This document shows, piece by piece, positions 20,712 through 27,998 of a stretch of DNA of 64,000 nucleotides. Within the stretch, counting starts at the first letter, position 1. Every line of letters begins with the position of its first letter. Origin of the DNA: WHSW01 sp963722175 (lineage in GTDB: Bacteria; Actinomycetota; Thermoleophilia; Solirubrobacterales; 70-9); contig CAVRKA010000003.1 in assembly GCA_963722175.1 (NCBI GenBank), positions 1-64,000 of the forward strand, written 5' to 3'. A program made the position numbers and the translations under genes. Below the pieces are notes generated by a model that saw nothing but the letters and a program-made list of their open reading frames with translations, had not been told where the DNA came from and ran no database searches.

Positions 20712-21271
20712 AGCGCAGTGGTCACCGGTCCGCGGTCGGCCCCGCCGCCCTTCTCGAAGGCGTCGATCGCGGCGACGTCCCGGAGGGTGACCGCGATGTC
20801 GTCGAGGCCGTGGAAGAGCCGGTGCTTGACCTCCTCGTCGATCTCGAAGCGGACCACGCCGGCGGCCGAGTCAACCGTCTGGTCGTCGAGGTCGACTCGC
20901 GCCGCCCCGGCCTCGGCCACGGCGCGGCATTCGTCGTCGCTCAGGATCACAGGCAGCAGCCCGATCTTGGTGCAGTTGGCGTAGAAGATGTCGCCGAACG
21001 AGGGGGCGATGATCGCCTTGAATCCATAGTCCTCGAGCGCCCAGGGCGCGTGCTCGCGCGAGGAGCCGCAACCGAAGTTGGCGCCGGCGACCAGGATCGG
21101 GTTCGACTCCAACTCGATCTCGCCGTCGCGGATCCAGTCGTAGAACAGGAACTCCCCGAAGCCGGTGCGCTCGACCCGCTTCAGGAACTGCTTCGGGATG
21201 ATCTGGTCGGTGTCGACGTCGGCACGGTCCAATACCGACACATTGCCCTCGATGATCTCCACGGGTTCCAT
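20708..21271 (-). CDS. leuD: 3-isopropylmalate dehydratase, small subunit
   Basis: This 187-residue swivelling subunit of isopropylmalate isomerase pairs with LeuC to isomerise 2- to 3-isopropylmalate (and citramalate to methylmalate). Characteristic segments are DRADVDTDQIIPKQFLKRV, GANFGCGSSREHAPWAL, and APSFGDIFYANCTKIGLLPV. The ATG at 21271 lies two bases after the leuC stop and gives the standard N-terminus. Its stop overlaps the gdh start. Confidence 0.96.
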   Translation of the reverse strand: MEPVEIIEGNVSVLDRADVDTDQIIPKQFLKRVERTGFGEFLFYDWIRDGEIELESNPILVAGANFGCGSSREHAPWALEDYGFKAIIAPSFGDIFYANCTKIGLLPVILSDDECRAVAEAGAARVDLDDQTVDSAAGVVRFEIDEEVKHRLFHGLDDIAVTLRDVAAIDAFEKGGGADRGPVTTAL

Positions 21272-21273
21272 GG

Positions 21274-22637
21274 CTAGCTCCAGTTCCTGATGTCGACGAA
21301 CCTGCCCTCGATCGCGGCGGCCGCGGCCATCTTCGGCGAAACGAGGTGCGTGCGCCCGCCCTTGCCCTGGCGGCCCTCGAAGTTGCGGTTGGACGTCGAC
21401 GCGCAACGCTCGCCCGGGCTGAGGATGTCGGGGTTCATCCCCAGGCACATCGAACAGCCGGCGGAGCGCCAGTCGAAGCCGGCGGCGCGAAACACCTCGT
21501 CGAGCCCCTCGGCCTCCGCCTGCGCCTTCACCTGCGCGGAGCCAGGGACCACCATCGCGCTCAGCGTGCTCGCCACCTTGCGCCCGGCAACCACCTCCGC
21601 CGCCTCCCGCAGGTCGCCGATCCGCGAGTTGGTGCATGAGCCGATGAACACCCGGTCGAGCGGGATCTCCTGGATCTCCTGCCCGGGCTTCAGGTCCATG
21701 TAGCGCAGCGCGCGCTCCTCCGGTTCGGAACCAGGCTCGGGAATCGCGCCGGTGACCTCGACCACCTGGCCGGGATTCGTGCCCCAGGTGACCATCGGGG
21801 AGAGCGAGGCGGCATCGACATCGACCTCGGTGTCGAAGCCGGCACCCTCGTCGGTGGGCAGCTCGCGCCACCGCCCGACCGCAGCCTCGAAATCGTCCGG
21901 GGCGCCGGGACGACCGTCGATCCACTCGTAGGTGGTCTCGTCGGGCGCGATCATCCCCGCGCGGCCGCCCCCCTCGATCGTCATGTTGCAGATCGTCATC
22001 CGGTTCTCCATCGTCAGGCCGGCGATCGTCTCGCCTGCGTACTCGACCGCGTGGCCGACCATGCCGCCGGTGCCCAGCCGCCCGATGGTCGCGAGGATCA
22101 TGTCCTTGGCGGTGACCCCGCCACCGAGCTCGCCCGAGTAGGTGATCCGCATCGTCTTCGGCCGCTTCTGCAGCAGGCACTGGGTGGCGAGCACGTGCTC
22201 GACCTCGGAGGTCCCGATCCCGAAGGCGAGCGCGCCGAACGCCCCATGGGTCGAGGTGTGGCTGTCGCCGCACACGATCGTCATCCCCGGCTGGGTGACC
22301 CCGAGCTCCGGGCCGATGACGTGGACGATCCCCTGGCGGTCAGAGCCGATCGAGTAGATCGGGACCCCGAATTCGGCGCAGTTGCGCTCCAGGGTTTCGA
22401 CCTGGACGCGCGAGAGCTCGTCGGCGATCAGCTGCGCGGTCGCGGTGCCGTCGGTCGGAACGTTGTGATCGGCGGTCGCGATCGTCTTGTCCGGCCGGCG
22501 GACCTGGCGGCCGGCCAGTCGCAGGCCGTCGAAGGCCTGGGCGAGGTGACCTCGTGAACGAGGTGCAGGTCGATGTAGATCAGCCCGTCGCCGAGCTCGT
22601 GGGCGTCCCAGATCTTGTCGAACATCGTCTTTGCCAT
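21274..22637 (-). CDS. leuC: 3-isopropylmalate dehydratase, large subunit; apparent -1 frameshift
   Basis: This [4Fe-4S] aconitase-family subunit catalyses isopropylmalate isomerisation with LeuD. The N-terminal frame starts at the ATG at 22637 (AKTMFDKIWDAHELGDGLIYIDLHLVHEVTS) and then loses homology. The expected continuation (QAFDGLRLAGRQV...) is in the next frame. Adding one C in the CCC run at about 22543-22546 joins them into a protein of about 454 residues. The downstream frame has CGDSHTSTHGAFGALAFGIGTSEVEHVLATQ and the cluster-binding cysteines in GSCTNSRIGDL and GCSMCLGMNPD. Everything but that one base looks functional and the gene is single-copy here, so a sequencing error or very recent mutation is likely. 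It lies 4 bases after the XRE-cupin regulator gene. Confidence 0.92.
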
Positions 22638-22641
22638 CGCT

Positions 22642-23226
22642 TCAGCTCCTCCTCAGCCCCGCGGCCACGACCGCGAGGAACTCGGCCGGCTCGTCGCGCT
22701 CGTTCGAGAAGTGGTGCGGCAGGTCGGCGTCGAAGGTGACGCTATCCCCTGCCGCGAGGTCGTGGCGTTCGTCGTCGATCATCAAGGCCACCGAGCCTGA
22801 GGTCACGACTGCGGTTTCGCGGGCGCCGGGCTCGTGCAGCGGCGGGTCGCCCGCGCGCCCGGTGGCGGCCCCGGGCTCGAGCGTGTGCACGGAGACGTCG
22901 GCGCGCTGGCCGGGCAGCGGCGGCGTCAGCTCCTGGGTCCGGTGCCCGCGGCGGCTGCGGGTGCGCCGCTCGCCGCGGCGGATCACGACCACGTGCTCAC
23001 CCTCGTCGAGCCGCAGCAACTGGGAGAGCGTGAGGTCGAGGCCGGAAGCGATCTTCTCGGCGATGACCAGCGTCGGACTGGTTTCGCCGCGCTCGACCTG
23101 AGAGAGCATCGGCGCCGAGACACCGCTCCGCTCGGCGAGGTCGCGCAGCGACAGGTCCATCGCCTCGCGCAGGGCCTTGACCCTCGCGCCGACGGCCGCC
23201 CCGTCACGTGTCGCCACCGCGCTCAT
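22642..23226 (-). CDS. XRE-family regulator with cupin domain
   Basis: A 194-residue transcription factor. Residues about 13-70 form a helix-turn-helix of the Xre/Cro type (VKALREAMDLSLRDLAERSGVSAPMLSQVERGETSPT). The C-terminal half is a cupin barrel (VSVHTLEPGAATG...DDERHDLAAGDSVTFDADLPHHFSNERDEPAEFLAVV) that likely binds a small effector. It is first in the leuC-leuD-gdh operon, only 4 bases before leuC, so it is a strong candidate for a local regulator of leucine or amino-acid metabolism and of itself. A palindrome overlaps its promoter. The ATG at 23226 fits a TAGCGT -10 box 9 bases upstream. Confidence 0.88.
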   Translation of the reverse strand: MSAVATRDGAAVGARVKALREAMDLSLRDLAERSGVSAPMLSQVERGETSPTLVIAEKIASGLDLTLSQLLRLDEGEHVVVIRRGERRTRSRRGHRTQELTPPLPGQRADVSVHTLEPGAATGRAGDPPLHEPGARETAVVTSGSVALMIDDERHDLAAGDSVTFDADLPHHFSNERDEPAEFLAVVAAGLRRS

Positions 23227-23232
23227 TCGGAG

Positions 23233-23250
23233 CGTACGCTATCACATACG
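23233..23250. promoter_or_regulatory. Candidate operator and -10 box before the XRE-cupin/leuC operon
   Basis: The segment CGTACGCTATCACATACG is an imperfect palindrome with CGTA/TACG ends. It contains the minus-strand -10 box TAGCGT (complement of 23236-23241) at 9 bases from the start codon. A repressor bound here would block the promoter; the regulator encoded by the first gene is the obvious candidate. Confidence 0.4.
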
Positions 23251-23282
23251 TTTGTTACGCCCGCGTTCCGCGGAGCCGTGGC

Positions 23283-23597
23283 TCAGCCGGGGGCCGGCCC
23301 GAAACGGTCGAGCGCCGCCAACACCGCCGCGGTGTTCGCCCGGATCGACTCGCGCATGTCGCGAAGCGCGTCCTGGCTCTCGCGGAACCTGGCGTCCGCG
23401 CGCTCCTCGCTTCGTTCGAACCGCTCATGCAGGTCATCGAACGCAGCGAGGAACACCCGCTCGCCGGCCCGGCCGCGCGCGATCAGCTCGCGGTGGCGCT
23501 CCTCAGCACGTCGGTTCGCCTCCTCGAAGCGCTCGCGCTCCAAGCGATTGAGCTCCGCCAGCTCCGCCGCGATCGGATTGAGCTCCTCGCCGGCCAC
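23283..23597 (-). CDS. Small coiled-coil protein of unknown function
   Basis: A 104-residue, highly charged protein predicted to be almost entirely helical. Heptad-like Glu/Arg/Leu patterns run through LAELNRLERERFEEANRRAEER and FERSEERADARFRESQDALRDMRES. No signal peptide, membrane helix or named domain is visible. It lies between an SDR gene and the XRE-cupin operon on the same strand. Codon use (GC-rich third positions) is consistent with a real gene, but homology is unknown. Confidence 0.55.
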   Translation of the reverse strand: MAGEELNPIAAELAELNRLERERFEEANRRAEERHRELIARGRAGERVFLAAFDDLHERFERSEERADARFRESQDALRDMRESIRANTAAVLAALDRFGPAPG

Positions 23598-23652
23598 GCT
23601 TGGATTCTCGCAGGCTGACCCGGTCGAATCACAGGCGAAACGTGCCGTATCG

Positions 23653-24405
23653 CTAACGAGCTTGGCCCGAGGGCCGCACGAGGATCTCGTTGACCGAGAC
23701 GTGCTTGGGCTGCGAGGCGGCGTAGACGATCGCGTTGGCGATGTCCTTCGCCTCGAGCACCTTGTCCAGCTGGGCCGTCAACTTCTCGATCTGCTCGACC
23801 ACGTAGGGGTTCTTGTTGTGACCCTGGAGCTCGGTGTCGACGAAGCCCGGCTCGACGCAGGTGACCCGGACCCCGATCAGCGCCCCCTCCTGGCGCAGGG
23901 ACTCCGAGTAGCCGACCACGCCCCATTTCGTGAGGTTGTACACGCCCGACCCGAGGGCCGCGATCCGCCCGGCGACTGACGAGACGTTGACCACGTCTCC
24001 TCCCCCTCCGTCGCGGATCAACGGCAACGAGTAGTGCGTGCAGTAAAGGAGGCCAAGGCAATTGACCTCGATCATCGTCCGCCACTCGCTCGGATCGGCG
24101 CCCTGTAGCGGGCCGAGCAGCATTACGCCGGCGTTGTTGACCAGCGTGTCGAGACCGCCGAGCTCCGAATGCGCGGTCTCGACCAGGTTCTTGGCCTGCT
24201 CCTCGTCGGCGATGTCGGCCTCGATCGCGACCGCGGTGCCGCCGCCGTCGTTGATCTCGGCGGCGAGCTCGTCGAGGCGGTCCTTGCGCCGCGCGCCGAG
24301 CGCCACCGCGGCTCCCTCGGCGACCATCGCCTTCGCCGTCGCCTCGCCGATCCCCGACGAGGCGCCGGTGATCAGGACCTTGCGGCCTTCGAGCGAGCCG
24401 GCCAT
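23653..24405 (-). CDS. Short-chain dehydrogenase/reductase
   Basis: A 250-residue classical SDR oxidoreductase. The cofactor motif TGASSGIG, the NNAG strand (LVNNAGVMLLG), the catalytic serine (VNVSSVAG) and the YxxxK pair (YNLTKWG) are all intact. The PGFVDTEL segment and YdfG/NodG-like C-terminus place it among NADP-dependent alcohol or 3-oxoacyl-type reductases; the substrate is unknown. Several start codons are possible. ATG at 24405 is chosen because a TAGAGT box ends 7 bases upstream, as in other genes here. Confidence 0.9.
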   Translation of the reverse strand: MAGSLEGRKVLITGASSGIGEATAKAMVAEGAAVALGARRKDRLDELAAEINDGGGTAVAIEADIADEEQAKNLVETAHSELGGLDTLVNNAGVMLLGPLQGADPSEWRTMIEVNCLGLLYCTHYSLPLIRDGGGGDVVNVSSVAGRIAALGSGVYNLTKWGVVGYSESLRQEGALIGVRVTCVEPGFVDTELQGHNKNPYVVEQIEKLTAQLDKVLEAKDIANAIVYAASQPKHVSVNEILVRPSGQAR

Positions 24406-24412
24406 CACGGCC

Positions 24413-24418
24413 ACTCTA
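24413..24418 (-). promoter_or_regulatory. -10 box of the SDR gene
   Basis: TAGAGT on the minus strand, 7 bases before the ATG at 24405 and with no Shine-Dalgarno between. It falls just before the leuA stop, so the SDR gene may be transcribed on its own. Confidence 0.35.
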
Positions 24419-24426
24419 CCCCGGCG

Positions 24427-26001
24427 TCAGGGACCCGGAGTCGCGGGCGCGCTCGCCGCCTCGGCCGTGAGGCCCTCCGCCTCGCGCACCGCGGCGCCCT
24501 CGAGCGCGTTCGACATCGCCCGGATGTAGGCGCGTGCCGAGGCCTCGAGGATGTCGGTCGCGACGCCCTGGCCGCTGGCGAGACGCCCGTGGGCGCGGAC
24601 GGTCGCGGTCACCTCACCGAGCGCGTCCTCGCCCTCCGTGACGGCGGAGACCGTGTAGGAGCGCAGCTCCGACTCGACGCCCGTCGCGGCGCGGACGGCG
24701 CCGAAGATCGCGTCGACCGGACCGTCGCCGCCGGACTCGCCGACCGACTCGGAGCCGTCCGGCATCCGCACCGCGACCTTCGCGGTCGGCTCGCGCCGGC
24801 TCGACGCCTCCACGTCGAACCAGGCCAGCTCGTAGCCCGCCGTGCCCTCGCGGACCTGGTCGGAGACGATCGCCTCCAGATCGAGCGCGGTCACCTGCTT
24901 CTTCTTGTCCGCGATCTCCTTGAACCGCTTGAACGCCTGGTTCAGCGCGTTGCCGTCGATCCGGAAGCCGAGCTGCTCGAGCGCGTCGCGCAGCGCGTGG
25001 CGGCCGGAGTGCTTGCCGAGGACGATCGAGTTCGACTCCAGCCCGACCTCGGTCGCATCCATGATCTCGTAGGTAGTCCGCTCCTTCAGCACGCCGTCCT
25101 GGTGGATCCCGGACTCGTGCGCGAACGCGTTGCGGCCGACGATCGCCTTGTTCGGCTGTACGGCGTAGCCGGTGAACCGCGTGACCATCCGCGAGGTGCG
25201 GGCGATCTCGCGGGTGTTGCAGCCGGTGTCGAGGCCGTGCTCGTCCTTGCGGGTCCGCAGCAGCATCACGATCTCCTCCAGCGAGCAGTTGCCGGCCCGC
25301 TCGCCGATCCCGTTGATCGCACACTCGACCTGGCGGGCGCCGGCCAGGAGCCCGGCGTAGGAGTTGGCGACGGCCAGCCCCAGGTCGTCGTGGCAGTGCA
25401 CGGAGAGCTCGACTCCGCGCAGCTCCGGCGCCAGCTCGTAGAGGCGGGCGAAGTAGCGGCCGTACTCCTCCGGGGTCGTGTAGCCGACCGTGTCGGGGAT
25501 GTTGACCACCGTGGCGCCCTCGGCGATGGCGATCGCGCAGACCTCGGCGGTGAACTCGACGTCGGCGCGGGTCGCGTCCATGGGCGAGAACTCGATGTCC
25601 TCGCAGTAGGACTTCGCGAGCGCCACCGCGGCCCTCGCCTCCCCCTTGACGTCCTCACGCGTCGACTGCAGCTGGTGCTCGATGTGGATGTCCGAGGTCG
25701 AGATGAAGGTGTGGATCCTCGGTCGCTCGGAGTCGCGGATCGCATTCCACGCGGCGTCGATGTCGGCCTTGTGGGTGCGGGCCAGGCCGCAGATCACCGG
25801 TCCCTCGACGGTGCGGGCGATCGCCTCGACCGCCTCGAAGTCGCCCGGCGAGGTGATCGGGAACCCCGCCTCGATCACGTCGACGCCCAGCCGCGCGAGC
25901 TGTTGCGCGATCTCGACCTTCTCCTGGGTGTTGAGCGAGATCCCGGGCGACTGCTCGCCGTCTCGCAGAGTGGTGTCGAAGATGTGGACCTGATCGGCCA
26001 T
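24427..26001 (-). CDS. leuA: 2-isopropylmalate synthase
   Basis: This 524-residue enzyme commits 2-oxoisovalerate to leucine by condensing it with acetyl-CoA; it is feedback-inhibited by leucine in characterised relatives. It shows FDTTLRDGEQSPGISLN, the metal-binding CHDD pair in SVHCHDDLGLAVANS, and NGIGERAGNCSLEEIVM, followed by the regulatory LeuA dimer domain (about 390-500). It is the long bacterial type I form of about 515 residues. A 128-base region upstream holds a leucine-rich leader peptide and hairpins, so transcription is probably attenuated. A GAAGGAGAAGG ribosome-binding site precedes the ATG. Confidence 0.97.
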   Translation of the reverse strand: MADQVHIFDTTLRDGEQSPGISLNTQEKVEIAQQLARLGVDVIEAGFPITSPGDFEAVEAIARTVEGPVICGLARTHKADIDAAWNAIRDSERPRIHTFISTSDIHIEHQLQSTREDVKGEARAAVALAKSYCEDIEFSPMDATRADVEFTAEVCAIAIAEGATVVNIPDTVGYTTPEEYGRYFARLYELAPELRGVELSVHCHDDLGLAVANSYAGLLAGARQVECAINGIGERAGNCSLEEIVMLLRTRKDEHGLDTGCNTREIARTSRMVTRFTGYAVQPNKAIVGRNAFAHESGIHQDGVLKERTTYEIMDATEVGLESNSIVLGKHSGRHALRDALEQLGFRIDGNALNQAFKRFKEIADKKKQVTALDLEAIVSDQVREGTAGYELAWFDVEASSRREPTAKVAVRMPDGSESVGESGGDGPVDAIFGAVRAATGVESELRSYTVSAVTEGEDALGEVTATVRAHGRLASGQGVATDILEASARAYIRAMSNALEGAAVREAEGLTAEAASAPATPGP

Positions 26002-26046
26002 TGAAGCCTTCTCCTTCTACGTAAACCGGATGAACCTTGCTATCTC

Positions 26047-26062
26047 GCGGCTATCGCGCCGC
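26047..26062 (-). promoter_or_regulatory. Hairpin between leuL and leuA
   Basis: On the minus strand GCGGC-GCGATA-GCCGC can form a 5-bp stem, after the leader peptide stop. Its 3' arm could instead pair with the GCGGCT within the leader peptide coding region (near 26114-26120), the sort of alternative pairing used in attenuators. No U-run follows. Confidence 0.35.
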
Positions 26063-26068
26063 CCAGCG

Positions 26069-26128
26069 CTATTCCCCCCGAAGGGGGAGGAGAAGGGTGA
26101 GGGCGAGGCTGTGAAGCCGCTGGGTCAT
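26069..26128 (-). CDS. leuL: Leucine-rich leader peptide (leuA attenuator)
   Basis: A 19-residue reading frame, MTQRLHSLALTLLLPLRGE, contains seven leucines including a run of three, and ends 67 bases before leuA on the same strand. Leader peptides rich in the end-product amino acid regulate biosynthetic operons by ribosome stalling; leuA leaders of this kind are known in actinobacteria. The last codons overlap a stable hairpin with a UUCG tetraloop (26073-26088). No clear Shine-Dalgarno precedes the ATG, but a TACCCT box ends 11 bases upstream, which would make the mRNA start within a few bases of the ATG. It is too small for ordinary gene finders. Confidence 0.75.
   Translation of the reverse strand: MTQRLHSLALTLLLPLRGE
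26073..26088 (-). promoter_or_regulatory. UUCG-capped hairpin overlapping the end of leuL
   Basis: Read on the minus strand, TCCCCC-TTCG-GGGGGA forms a 6-bp stem closed by a C(UUCG)G tetraloop, an exceptionally stable element. It covers the codons just after the leucine run, so ribosome position on leuL would decide whether it forms. Confidence 0.6.
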
Positions 26129-26139
26129 CCGGAAAACGC

Positions 26140-26145
26140 AGGGTA
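26140..26145 (-). promoter_or_regulatory. -10 box of the leuL-leuA transcript
   Basis: TACCCT on the minus strand, 11 bases before the leuL start codon, in the 45-base gap before the divergent transporter gene. No convincing -35 box is seen. Confidence 0.4.
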
Positions 26146-26173
26146 GCGCACAGATGCGGCGAATCCGTCCCGG

Positions 26174-27304
26174 ATGGTCGCGTCGCGAATCGAGGCCCGT
26201 GCCGTTTTCAAGGTGATGGCGATCGTCGTTGTCGCCGTCGGTGTCGCCGTGCTCCTCAACCACGTGATCGTCGAGGTGAAGACGACGATCCGCTGGACCT
26301 GCGCGGCGATCTTCCTCGCCCTGGCCCTGAGCCCGCTGGTCGACCTGATCGGGCGGGCGCGGATCGGCGGCCGTGGCCTCCCACGCTGGCTCGCGATCCT
26401 GGTCGCCTACGTGCTCTTCCTCGTCACCTTCATCTTCCTCGTCCTCGCGGTGATCCCGCCGATCGTGCGCGAGGTCGAGGGCCTCGCCTCGCAGCTGCCC
26501 ACCTACGTCAAGGACTTCGAGAGCTGGGCGAACAACAACGATCAGTTCCGCGAGCTCAACGACAAGTACGACATCACCACGCTGCTCTCCCACGAGGCTG
26601 CCCAGCTGCCGTCGAAGCTCGGCGACGCGGCCGGAGCGGCCAAGGAGATCACGGTCGGGATCCTCAACAACATCGTCGAGGCGGTGATCGTGCTCACCCT
26701 CGCCTTCTTCCTCCTCCTCGACGGCGCCCGGCAGTTCCACCGGATCACTGCGCGCCTCCGCAAGCCCGAGCGCGAGCGCGTCCGCCGGGTCGGCACCAGG
26801 ATCGCGAAGATCGTGCGCTCGTACGTCTCGGTCAACCTGCTGCTCGCGGCGCTCGCGGGCGTGTTCACCTGGCTCTCGCTGGAGCTGCTCGGGGTCGACC
26901 TCGCCGTCCCGCTCGCGGTGCTGGTCGCCATGCTCGACCTGGTCCCGCTGATCGGGTTCACCGTCGGCGGCCTCCTGGTGGCGATCGTCGCCGCCCTGCA
27001 CGACTTCCCGACCGCGCTGCTGATCTGGCTCGCGCTCTTCCTCGTCTACCAGCAGCTTCAGGACCGCGTAATCCAGCCAATCTTCTACAAGAACGCGGTC
27101 CGCATCCACCCCGCGCTCGCGGTGATCGTCGTGCTGGCCGGCGCCCAGCTCGCCGGCATCCTCGGCGCGCTGCTGGCAATCCCGACCGCGGCCGCGCTGG
27201 GCGTGATCTTCGACGAGATCTGGCCGCCGCCCGCCGACGATCAGGAACCGGAGGACTCCGCCGCCGGCTCGGCCGGGGTGGAATCGGCCCCCGCGCCCGG
27301 GTAG
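26174..27304 (+). CDS. AI-2E family transporter (PerM/YdiK-type membrane protein)
   Basis: A 376-residue inner-membrane protein. Hydrophobic helices cluster at the N-terminus (VMAIVVVAVGVAVLLNHVIV, TCAAIFLALALSPLVDLI, WLAILVAYVLFLVTFIFLVLAV), then a soluble segment of about 100 residues (QLPTYVKDFESWAN...), then more helices ending in the family signature HPALAVIVVLAGAQLAGILGALLAIPTAAAL. Family members export autoinducer-2 or act as sodium/proton antiporters; the substrate here is unknown. The C-terminal tail is Pro/Ala/Asp-rich and its last 64 bases overlap the convergent membrane protein gene. Confidence 0.9.
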   Translation: MVASRIEARAVFKVMAIVVVAVGVAVLLNHVIVEVKTTIRWTCAAIFLALALSPLVDLIGRARIGGRGLPRWLAILVAYVLFLVTFIFLVLAVIPPIVREVEGLASQLPTYVKDFESWANNNDQFRELNDKYDITTLLSHEAAQLPSKLGDAAGAAKEITVGILNNIVEAVIVLTLAFFLLLDGARQFHRITARLRKPERERVRRVGTRIAKIVRSYVSVNLLLAALAGVFTWLSLELLGVDLAVPLAVLVAMLDLVPLIGFTVGGLLVAIVAALHDFPTALLIWLALFLVYQQLQDRVIQPIFYKNAVRIHPALAVIVVLAGAQLAGILGALLAIPTAAALGVIFDEIWPPPADDQEPEDSAAGSAGVESAPAPG

Positions 27305-27978
27305 CGCTCGCGCGAGAGCTTCAGGCGCCGTTCGCGATAGAAGCGGTGCGCCCAGAACGAGTGCGGCTTTGCCAGTCGCAGCGCCCCGACGAGGCCGATC
27401 GGCCACAGCAACAGGCTGCCGACGGCCGTCCAGAACTTCTCCTTCGCCGCGCAGACGAGCGCCAAAGCGATTCCGACCAGGCCCCAGAAGCCGACCGCGC
27501 CGAGGACCGTGTCGCCGACGGAGTCGGCGAGCGTGGCCCAGGAGCTGAAGCCGACGAGCAGGACCCCGGCCAGGCAGCCGGCGATGATCATCGCGTCGAT
27601 CGACTTGCGCCCCTCCTTCTCCCAGTAGACGTCCTTGAGCTCGACCCAGAGCGCGAACTCGTCGAGGGCGAGGCCCATGCCGATCGCGAAGAAGACGGTG
27701 ACGATCTGCCACCAGGGCGAGTCCGGTTGGTGCACGACGCCGACGTAGCCGAAGATCATCATCGCGCAGATCCCCCAGACGAGGTGGTGGACGTGGGTGC
27801 CGCCGACCGAGACGTTCCCCGGCCACCAGCTGACCTGCTTGCGGATCATCCAGGTACTCATGCGGATGAACCCGAAGGTCCCGAGCAGGGCGATGAAGAA
27901 CAGGAAGCCGGCGAGCCGTCCGCTGTCGACGATCTCGCGCTGGAACTCGCTGTGGACGGTGGCGATGGTGCTGAGCAC
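27241..27978 (-). CDS. Multi-pass membrane protein of unknown function
   Basis: A 245-residue protein with about six predicted membrane helices (for example LAGFLFFIALLGTFGFI, HHLVWGICAMMIFGYVGVV, IVTVFFAIGMGLALDEFAL, IDAMIIAGCLAGVLLVGFSSW). A histidine-rich HVHHLVWG at about residue 62 and acidic DEFALWVELKDVYWEKEG between helices could bind metal. I do not recognise a named family. The GTG at 27978 follows a TAGCGT box by 7 bases. Its 3' end overlaps the AI-2E transporter gene by 64 bases. Confidence 0.75.
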   Translation of the reverse strand: MLSTIATVHSEFQREIVDSGRLAGFLFFIALLGTFGFIRMSTWMIRKQVSWWPGNVSVGGTHVHHLVWGICAMMIFGYVGVVHQPDSPWWQIVTVFFAIGMGLALDEFALWVELKDVYWEKEGRKSIDAMIIAGCLAGVLLVGFSSWATLADSVGDTVLGAVGFWGLVGIALALVCAAKEKFWTAVGSLLLWPIGLVGALRLAKPHSFWAHRFYRERRLKLSRERYPGAGADSTPAEPAAESSGS

Positions 27979-27985
27979 GCCGCGG

Positions 27986-27991
27986 ACGCTA
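27986..27991 (-). promoter_or_regulatory. -10 box of the membrane protein gene
   Basis: TAGCGT on the minus strand, ending 7 bases before the GTG start at 27978. It matches the leaderless-type arrangement seen elsewhere in the window. Confidence 0.35.
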
Positions 27992-27998
27992 CTGACGC

